From positions 1-64,000 of the forward strand of contig JAQXJX010000019.1 in the NCBI GenBank assembly GCA_029009155.1: 64,000 nt of DNA, written 5' to 3'. Positions within the stretch are counted from its first letter, which is position 1, and each line of letters starts with the position of its first letter. The notes under the pieces are model-generated. The model worked only from the letters and a program-made list of their open reading frames with translations. It made no database searches and was not told where the DNA came from. A program made the translations under genes and the position numbers. Shown here piece by piece: positions 57,158 to 64,000 of the stretch. Source of the DNA: Mycoplasmataceae bacterium (GTDB lineage Bacteria; Bacillota_I; Bacilli_A; Mycoplasmatales; Mycoplasmoidaceae).

Positions 57158-57772
57158 TTACTTTGAATGATTAATTTTTTTGTCTTTTGATTTAACTTGA
57201 GAACTTTGCTTTTCTAACTCAATTAATTCTTGATATCTAATTGAATTCTTGTAGGATAAATCATAATCAACTCTATATTTCATAACACTAGATGGCTGAT
57301 TGTCAATACACATTCATAATTTATGCTGAATCTTATCATAGATATCACTTCTGTTCAAAAATTTAATTTCATTATCGCACAAAATAAGATATTTCTTATT
57401 AATAGAGTTAAAGTTATTAAACATAAATTGTTTATATGAATTTTTTGGAACAATAATTGCTTTACATAGTAATAGCGAACCAGTATATTCATTCTTGCGA
57501 TTGTATATTTTTTCAATATCACAAGTATCATCACGATTAAATCATTTTCGATCACCATCATGTGTTATTGGAGCAAACATTTTAATATTATCAAATTCAA
57601 TTATTACACCAATATATTTATCAGTATTTTCTTTGTCAAGACCAAAATGAGAATAGACCTGTTTATCTGTTTCATTTTTTAATCGATAAGCAAATCTTCC
57701 TTCTCCTTTTAAAAAGTTAATATAATCCTGATCAACTTCGTACATACGAAATCGCTTTTTGTTAGTTTTCAT
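57158..57772 (-). CDS. ToxN/AbiQ-like endoribonuclease, toxin of a candidate type III TA system
   Basis: The 204-residue frame contains one internal TGA-Trp. After a basic start it reads 'RMYEVDQDYINFLKGE', matching the ToxN/AbiQ N-terminus (K/R-x-Y-x-V/I-x-x-x-Y-I-x-F/Y-L). 'KYIGVIIEFDNIKMFAPITH' follows, equivalent to the family's '(F/Y)IGIVLEINGxKYFAPLTSPK' core. 'LLLCKAIIVPKNSYKQF' then stands in the position of the 'INLNNMIPV' block. The C-terminal 'YKNSIRYQELIELEKQ' matches the family's 'YKRLLxKQLxFI' helix. ToxN proteins are sequence-specific RNases held inactive by a repeat RNA encoded just upstream. No close ribosome-binding site is visible, as is usual when the toxin is read through from the RNA gene. 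Function here is inferred from motif similarity. Confidence 0.7.
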
Positions 57773-57789
57773 TAAAATTTACATCGTAT

Positions 57790-57840
57790 TTAGGTAGCCT
57801 CGAAGGGCAGGTATACGTAGACCTTGTAGTTAAACCTACA
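57790..57840 (-). ncRNA. Candidate structured antitoxin RNA upstream of the ToxN-like gene
   Basis: On the minus strand a TATAAT (57851-57846) would start an RNA near 57839. The following 50 bases hold three small inverted repeats: GTAG/CTAC (57839-57826), AGGT/ACCT around the palindrome TACGTA (57824-57809) and GCC/GGC (57808-57797). GC content is clearly higher than the surroundings. Only one unit is visible, whereas known type III antitoxins usually have tandem repeats. An IS lies directly upstream (57890) and may have removed others. Confidence 0.4.
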
Positions 57841-57889
57841 CAAATATTATATATTACAATTTTTTTAAAAAAATGACTATGTGTAGGGT

Positions 57890-59144
57890 TGTTAGTTGTA
57901 CCCGCATTTTGCACCAGGTATAGTAAGATATCAATGTACTATTAAAAAACCACAAGGATGACAAGATCCATGTGGCAATAGTACACCCAATACCTATATG
58001 TGAGGTGTACACGAGTTATTTTAAATTAATACAAGCAAAAGTGCAAAAGCTTATAAAAATTTAACTAAAAATCTAAATATTTCAGATCAATTCAAGAAAA
58101 TTAATGATTTATACCGGGATTTTCTAACCTTTTATGACAAGAAATATGAATTTGTTAAAGAATATGGTTTTGAAAATCTGAAAGATGAACAAAAATTTAA
58201 AGGTTTAGAAAAACTAGATAAATCAATTAAAACAGCTCTTTCAGTTTTAAAGTTTTGTTATTTGAACAATATTATTATTTACATATTTTGAAAATCTAAA
58301 AGAAATAAAACCATTAAATACATTTATGATGAAGGAACTAGATTAAAAATTCATAACTACTATTTTGAAACTATTGACAATGAATTTGAATATTTTAATA
58401 AAACAAATATCTGATTAAAAATTAGAAAAGAAATATATTGAATTTGGATGATAAATTCACTAATTTATCATAAAAGATTTTTATCAAAATTTTAAAGAAT
58501 GACCCAAGATGAAGAAGCATACCTTTAAAGAAATATGAAAACACTCATTTATTTAGAAAATGGATAATTCCAATTGGTAAAATCCAATTAGATCTTAAGG
58601 TTACAAATAATAAAGATACCAAAATGAATAAACACATTTACATCTTTAATATGATAGATACATCAACTCAAGTTACTTTTTCTAAAGTGCTTTATAAAGC
58701 TGATAAATTTCATGTAATGCAAGCTTTGAATGAAGGTTATTTATTCTTTAAAAAACATGGAATTAACATAATTAACATCCAAACTGATAATGCAATGATG
58801 TTTAAAGGAACAAATTTTATTAGAGATTTAGATTTTAGTAAATGATGTATAGATCATAATATTAGCAGATCTTTAATTCCTTTAATGGAACCAGAAGCTA
58901 ATGGATGCATTGAACGTTTTCATAGAAGTATGGACAATGAATTTAATTATGACAATTTAGATGATATTCAAGAAGAACTAGAAAGATTTAGTTATTACTA
59001 CAATGAACAACGTTATTTACACTATGGTGAACTAAATAAGATTGACCCCAAGAACAGATATATGAAACCAATTGATTCAATAAAATATTTTAAATCTTGT
59101 GCAATATAGTTATTGGGTGGTGCAAAATGCTAGTCATCCTTACA
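57890..59144 (+). mobile_element. Insertion sequence with DDE (rve-type) transposase, inactivated
   Basis: The 1255-base element is bounded by 27-base imperfect inverted repeats: left TGTTAGTTGTACCCGCATTT, right (reversed) TGTAAGGATGACTAGCATTT, both continuing TGCACCA. The transposase is interrupted by several stops and shifts in the 5' half (about 57925-58560). The 3' half keeps the integrase core: Asp in 'GKIQLDLKV', Asp in 'IQTDNAMMF' and Glu in 'EANGCIERFHRSMDNEF'. No obvious target duplication is present. Related copies or ends are at 24338, 48560 and 52917. The IS family is not certain. Confidence 0.85.
58567..59109 (+). pseudogene. Transposase catalytic domain, 5' part broken
   Basis: This open stretch of about 180 codons contains all three acidic catalytic residues. 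Readable blocks are 'WIIPIGKIQLDLKV', 'QTDNAMMFKGTNF' and 'DDIQEELERFSYYYNEQRYL'. One TGA is Trp. The upstream DNA-binding part is in other frames with stops, so an active enzyme is unlikely. Confidence 0.75.
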
Positions 59145-59192
59145 CTTCAACATTTATGTGATGTTATTAATATTATTTTATAATGTAGGTAT

Positions 59193-59906
59193 ATGTTTGG
59201 TAGCAATACAAGAATTACAATTGCTTTATTTGTTTTATTTGTTATATTACCTATAGTGATAGCATATCCAATAAACTATGGCATTTTTCAACCTATGGGA
59301 GAAAAACAATATAAAAAAAATTTGGCAAATATAAAAACAAGTCCAACAATTAAAAAAACATTAGAAAACAAATTATTTGTATTTTGCATTAAAGGCTTTA
59401 TTTATTTTAATCAAAATAAAATAGTGGATTTGGTTGTTTTTATTATTTTTACTATTGCATATTGAATATACATTCTTGTTTCAAAGCTTGAATTTAGTTG
59501 ATTCAATTATGTATCATTAAGTTTTCAAATTTTATTCTTAATTTGATTTATAGTTAGAATATTTTCGATAAAACTCAAGTATTTTTTTGTTAAGTTTGGA
59601 AATAATAAATTAGTAGAACTTCAACCAATGAATACAAAAGGGATAAAAGATAGTTTATTAAAATTAAAGTTAATTAACTTTAACCCTATTTCAAAAAAAG
59701 ATAGAAAACAAGTTAAGAAAATTTATAAATTGATTTATGAGACACAATATTTAATTCGTGTCAATGATCAAATTTCATTATCATATTCTTGCATACTGTT
59801 ATACTACAATATGTTTATTTATCAAGATAACAAAAATGATGAAGTTTGTAATTTTATTAATGATAGTTTTAACAAAAACATCATTAAAAACAAAGAACTA
59901 TTATAG
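59193..59906 (+). CDS. Membrane protein of unknown function (three helices)
   Basis: The 237-residue protein has hydrophobic segments 'ITIALFVLFVILPIVIAYPI' near the start, then 'IVDLVVFIIFTIAYWIYILV' and 'YVSLSFQILFLIWFIVRIF', with a Lys/Asn-rich soluble C-terminal half. The topology (one N-terminal helix, two middle helices, cytoplasmic-type helical tail) resembles the proteins at 60124 and 23598-24292. No named family. It lies directly downstream of the IS right end. Several TGA codons are Trp. Confidence 0.6.
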
Positions 59907-60123
59907 ATAAACAAATGTTTTGTTTCATGAGGGGGCAAAAATAAAGATCTTACATTTAAATATACTGAATTATCTTTTTCATTTTGATTTTTAATTTAAA
60001 TACACAACGTGTACAAAATAAACTTAAAAAAATAGAATAAAATAATTCATAAAGTATACTAACAGTTTTTAGTTAGAATAAAATCGACATTTAATTATTA
60101 TTAAGGAGTATCACATAATTTGC

Positions 60124-60813
60124 ATGACTACCATAATTGTTTATTCGATTATTTTTGTATTAAGTTTATGTTTAGGACTTTGACTTTTAAGCAAAACTAG
60201 AGCTAATTCTTGTTTAAAATATTCATTTTTATTTAAAACTTTTTCTAATAAAATATTAGACATATTAATTATTAAAAATAGATACATTATCCTTTTATGA
60301 CAATGTTTATTTGGTTTTGTAATTTTCTTAATTTTAAGTATGCCAGATATGACTAATGTAGAGGAATGATTAAAAAACAACAATCTTCATCTTAATAAAG
60401 TTATTTTTCCAGCAGTCATGTTATCATTTGGTGTGATTTCATTAATTGCATTTTTTATTATTGTTACTTATATTAATCTAAAGCAAAATAAAAAGTGTAG
60501 AGCATTACAAATTAATAATGAAGCCTTAGTGATTCTAGTTGAATTTGTTAAAAATATTAAGGTTTATTCTGATTCAAATACTCAAGTTGCTAATTTATAT
60601 AACAATAAAATTTTTAAAGATATTTCAAAAATTCAAAATTCAAAAGGTAAGATGAATTTAAAAATAATTATTCTTATTAAAGATATTATTTGTATTACCC
60701 ATGATAGCTTTTTGTATGATGCTACTTTTTTAAGTGAATCAACAAAAATTGACATAAAAGATTTAACTGATCAATTAAATGACAAAATAATAAATGTGTT
60801 TTTTAACCATTAA
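60124..60813 (+). CDS. Membrane protein of unknown function (three helices)
   Basis: The 229-residue protein starts at ATG 60124; an AAGGAG site lies about 15 bases upstream, slightly far. Helices are 'IIVYSIIFVLSLCLGLWLL', 'YIILLWQCLFGFVIFLILSM' and 'VMLSFGVISLIAFFIIVTYI'; the C-terminal 100 residues are soluble and Lys/Asn/Ile-rich. Three TGA codons are Trp. It resembles the 59193 and 23598-24292 proteins in layout. It precedes guaA by 54 bases. Function unknown. Confidence 0.6.
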
Positions 60814-60867
60814 TCAAATAAACATAATTAGTAGTAAACCAAGTTTATTATTTATAATAAACTAATT

Positions 60868-62400
60868 ATGGAAAATAAAATTATAGTTTTAGACTTTGGA
60901 AGTCAATATAATCAACTAATCACTAGACGAATTAGAAATCTTGGTGTCTACAGTGAATTAGTAAGTAATGAAATTACAGCAGAAAAAATTAAAGCAGATA
61001 AAAGTATTATAGGTATAGTTTTTTCTGGTGGACCAAATTCAGTTTATGAAAATGGGTCACCTCAAGTTGACACTAAAATTTTTGAATTAGGATTACCTAT
61101 TTTAGGTATTTGCTATGGTGCTCAATTAATAGCACATAAGAACAATGGAAAAGTAGTATCATGTGATAAAAAAGAATATGGTAATACTGAAATTGTAATC
61201 ACAAATCCATGCAAATTAACTAAAGGCTTAAACCAAAATGAAATTGTATGAATGAGTCATGGAGATCAAGTAGAAATTTTACCTACTGGTTTTATTAATA
61301 ATGCTAGTTCAACAACTTGCAAAAATGCAATCTTTTCAAATGAATCATCTAACATTTATGCATTACAATTTCATCCAGAAGTTGTTCATACAAAAAATGG
61401 TATGCAAATTTTAAAAAACTTTTTATTTGAAATTTGCAAAGCTGAACCTACATGAAAAGTTGAAAATTTTTTAAAAGAAAAAATTGCTGAAATTAAAGCA
61501 AAAGTAGGTGATGATCAAGTTTTATGTGCATTAAGTGGTGGTGTTGACAGTTCTGTAACTGCAGCTATCATTGATAAAGCTATTGGAAGTCAATTAACAT
61601 GTTTCTTTGTTGATCATGGTTTATTAAGAAAAAATGAATCACAAATGGTTGTAAACATGTTTAAGAAAAACTTCAAAGCTAATTTTGTTTTTAAAGATGC
61701 AAAAGATAAATTTTTATCTGAACTTAAAGGTGTTACAGACCCTGAAAAGAAACGAAAAATTATAGGTAAATTATTCATTGATACATTTGATGAATATGCT
61801 TCTAAACAAAATAACATTAAATACTTAGCACAAGGAACACTTTATACTGATATTATTGAAAGTGGAACAAAAACAGCTCAAACAATTAAATCACACCATA
61901 ATGTTGGTGGTTTACCTAAAGACATGAAATTTAAATTGATTGAGCCATTAAACAATTTATACAAAGATGAAGTTCGTGAATTAGGTAGACAACTTGGCTT
62001 ACCAGAAGAAGTAGTTTCAAGACAACCATTCCCAGGCCCAGGACTTGGTATTAGAATTATTGGTGAAGTAAATGAAGAAGCAATTAAACTAGTTCAAGAC
62101 TCTGATGCAATCTTAAGAGAAGAAATTGCAAAGCATGGTTTAGACAAAGAAATTTGACAATACTTTACTGTTTTACCTAATGTAAAAGTAGTTGGAGTAA
62201 AAGGTGATCAACGTTCTTATGAGAATGTAATAGTAATTCGTGCAGTATCATCAGTTGATGGAATGACTGCAGATTATGCAAAAATTCCTTATGAAGTTTT
62301 AGATAAAATTTCTAACAGAATCACTAATGAAGTAAAAGGAATAAACAGAGTAGTATACGATATTACAAGTAAACCTCCTGGAACAATTGAATGAGAATAA
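60868..62400 (+). CDS. guaA: GMP synthase (glutamine-hydrolysing)
   Basis: GuaA aminates XMP to GMP using glutamine, completing the route from IMP begun by guaB. The 510 residues have a class I amidotransferase domain ('[17 protein letters not shown]' with the nucleophile Cys; '[13 protein letters not shown]' with the His) and an ATP pyrophosphatase domain with '[19 protein letters not shown]' (SGGVDS). The dimerisation domain ends '[13 protein letters not shown]'. Four TGA codons are Trp. Confidence 0.96.
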
Positions 62401-62431
62401 TATTTCTTTATAATATTTATGGAGGCATAAT

Positions 62432-62587
62432 ATGAGCAAATACATATGTAATATTTGTGGATATGTCTATGATGAAGAAAAAGGCGATGCATCACATGAC
62501 ATTAAACCAAACACAAAATGGGATTCACTAAAAGACTTTCATTGCCCAGTTTGCGGCGTAGATAAAACAAACTTTACAAAGCAATAA
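62432..62587 (+). CDS. Rubredoxin
   Basis: This 51-residue iron protein has the two Cys knuckles of rubredoxin, 'YICNICGYVYDEEKGD' and 'FHCPVCGVDKTNF', and the intervening 'PNTKWDSL' where the family has 'GTxWExLP'. It transfers single electrons, often in oxygen or peroxide defence of anaerobes. A GGAGG site precedes the ATG. It follows guaA by 31 bases and has its own terminator. Rubredoxin is not a typical mollicute protein. Confidence 0.92.
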   Translation: MSKYICNICGYVYDEEKGDASHDIKPNTKWDSLKDFHCPVCGVDKTNFTKQ

Positions 62588-62590
62588 ATT

Positions 62591-62626
62591 CAAAAGCACT
62601 TATCTTTATTAGATGGTGCTTTTTAT
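62591..62626 (+). terminator. Terminator after rubredoxin gene
   Basis: AAAAGCACTTATCT and AGATGGTGCTTTTT form a stem with a short loop ending in a T run. Confidence 0.8.
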
Positions 62627-62757
62627 GTAAATAAAAGATTATTATTTTAAAAATACTAATTAAATATAGTTAAAACATACATTGTCATTTTCCACTTAAA
62701 TGATAATAAACTAATAATATTAAAGTAAAATATAGATATATAAGTAGGTAAATCACT

Positions 62758-62979
62758 ATGTCAAGAAAACATATGAAAACAGAAGAGTTCAATCGTATTA
62801 AAGTTGAAGATACAAAGATTATTAATACAGAAGCTATGCAAGATGTACAAAATAGCGATTATGATGAACAAGAGCTAGAAAAATTATCAATTGATGAATT
62901 AAAATACATTCTTGAATATGAACAATGTGATAAGAAAAGAACTGCTCTTATTAAGAAATTAATTAAGCAAAAAAGATAA
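62758..62979 (+). CDS. Small charged protein of unknown function
   Basis: The 73-residue product is highly charged with a helical C-terminus ('LEKLSIDELKYILEYEQCDK' and 'ALIKKLIKQKR'). It ends two bases before the dnaE start, so translation is probably coupled. No family recognised; a role near the replicase is only suggested by position. Confidence 0.55.
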   Translation: MSRKHMKTEEFNRIKVEDTKIINTEAMQDVQNSDYDEQELEKLSIDELKYILEYEQCDKKRTALIKKLIKQKR

Positions 62980-62981
62980 TA

Positions 62982-64000
62982 ATGTTTATTAATCTTTTTA
63001 ATCATTCTTATTTTTCTTTGTTAATGTCATCAATCAAAATTGATGACATTATTAATTTTGCAAAAGCTAACAATCAAACTCATGTCTGTTTAACTGATAC
63101 AAACCTATATGGTGCTATAGAATTTTATAACAAAGCAAAAGCAAATAATTTAAAACCTATTATTGGATTAAATATTAAATATAACAATCAAGATGTTTAT
63201 TTAATAGCTAAAAATAATAATGGTTATAAAAATTTAATTAAAATATCTAGCCATTCACTAAGTAATGAACAATTTGATTTAAATGTATACTCATCAGATT
63301 TATTTATTTTTTCAGAAAATATAGATGCATTAAATTTGAATAAAACAACTGATTTATTCTCTTTTTCAACAGTAGCTGTAAATCCTGTTTTTTTTGAAAA
63401 AAAAGAAGATGTGATTTATTTTAAATCATTATTAGCTATTGCAAATTCTAAACAATTAAGTGAATATGTCAATGATCATTCTTATGATGAATATTACATG
63501 TTAACTCCATCACAAGCACAAAATAAATATAGCGATTCATTACTTAATAAACTTGATGAAATCATTAATCAATGTGAATGATCAATTGAATTTAATACCC
63601 AAAGACACATGATTAAATTTCCAACTAAACAAAACACTAAAGTTTTGTTACAAACATTATGTGTAGATGGATTAAATTTAAAATTAAAAAATAGAAAAAT
63701 AGATGTTAACAAATATATTGAACGATTAAAATATGAATTAAATGTTGTTGATCAAATGGGATTCAATGATTATTTTTTAGTTGTTCAAGATTATGTATCA
63801 GAAGCTAAGAATCGTGGAATATTAGTAGGACCTGGAAGAGGTAGTGCTGCAGGTAGTTTAATTGCTTATTCATTAGGAATAACAGAAATTGATCCTATTG
63901 AACATGATTTAATTTTCGAAAGATTTTTAAATCCAGAAAGATCAACCATGCCTGATATTGATGTTGATTTCATGGATGATCGAAGAAATGAAGTTATTGA
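62982..64000 (+). CDS. dnaE: DNA polymerase III alpha subunit, 5' part
   Basis: The frame runs off the window after about 340 codons. The start has a PHP domain ('[20 protein letters not shown]', '[18 protein letters not shown]', with the His and Asp of DnaE-type PHP partly altered). The palm follows with '[19 protein letters not shown]' and '[11 protein letters not shown]' holding catalytic Asp residues, typical of DnaE-class replicases. One TGA is Trp. Mollicutes carry both DnaE and PolC; this is the DnaE type by the PDIDVDF order and N-terminal PHP. Confidence 0.92.

Noticed and set aside
57355-57561. A second minus-strand frame beside the ToxN-like gene, suggesting a frameshifted toxin
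   Set aside because: The toxin frame itself continues through a TGA-Trp at 57542 to a TAA at 57158, so no frameshift is needed.
58624-59109. Separate small integrase-like genes
   Set aside because: They are the 3' half of one broken transposase inside an element with matching terminal repeats.

Overview
This is a very AT-rich Mollicutes chromosome segment. UGA is read as tryptophan throughout: most long genes only stay open if TGA is decoded as Trp (for example smc, gltX, fhs, dnaE). Gene content points to the Malacoplasma (Mycoplasma penetrans / iowae / girerdii) branch: HPr kinase, genes of the non-mevalonate isoprenoid pathway (ispD, ispE, ispF), IMP dehydrogenase plus GMP synthase, a BspA-like leucine-rich repeat surface protein, bifunctional AdhE and a rubredoxin. 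AdhE and rubredoxin suggest an oxygen-poor niche. The species assignment is an inference.

Layout. 1-2027: the 5' part of a large BspA-like surface protein (minus). 2185-3321: guaB (plus). 3684-9323: the minus-strand housekeeping run plsX-rnc-smc-ftsY. 9385-15432: a minus-strand cluster of two paralogous LRR ectodomain proteins, one ABC-2 permease and two ABC ATPases. 15450-22435 and on to 23412: galU, two overlapping genes for degenerate iron-alcohol-dehydrogenase-like proteins, pncA (plus), then whiA, trxB, lgt and hprK (minus). 23598-24292: a frameshifted three-helix membrane protein. 24440-30748: a MacB/FtsX-type ABC transporter with a 1638-residue permease. 30784-33627: ispF (minus), folD-ispD (plus) and an alpha/beta hydrolase (minus).

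33637-38798 is the replication-origin neighbourhood: dnaN and dnaA on minus, then rpmH, rnpA, yidC and rsmA diverging on plus. Transcription is mostly minus to the left of this point and mostly plus to the right, as expected around oriC. ispE, a UPF0104-type membrane protein, gltX, fhs and tilS follow on plus to 44811. A tRNA-Cys and the rpmF pair lie on minus, then an Asp23-family gene with fakA on plus.

47499-53152 is an accessory stretch: a lipoprotein, a decayed IS copy, a secreted Trp/Cys-rich protein with a membrane partner, a second IS-like remnant, rpsB, and a gene-free region with hairpins and a solo IS end. adhE, a four-helix membrane protein and pth follow. 57158-57772 (minus) encodes a ToxN/AbiQ-like protein, the toxin of type III RNA-protein toxin-antitoxin systems, with a short structured RNA candidate directly upstream and a full-length but inactivated IS (57890-59144) against it. 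The window closes with two unknown membrane proteins, guaA, rubredoxin, a small hypothetical gene and the start of dnaE.

Functionally the core genes cover GMP synthesis from IMP (guaB, guaA), isoprenoid precursors, one-carbon folate metabolism (folD, fhs), sugar and carbon control (galU, hprK), membrane biogenesis (plsX, lgt, yidC, fakA) and replication and translation. The most novel material is the ToxN-like locus, the LRR-plus-ABC cluster, the Trp/Cys-rich protein cassette and the Fe-ADH-like pseudoenzyme pair.
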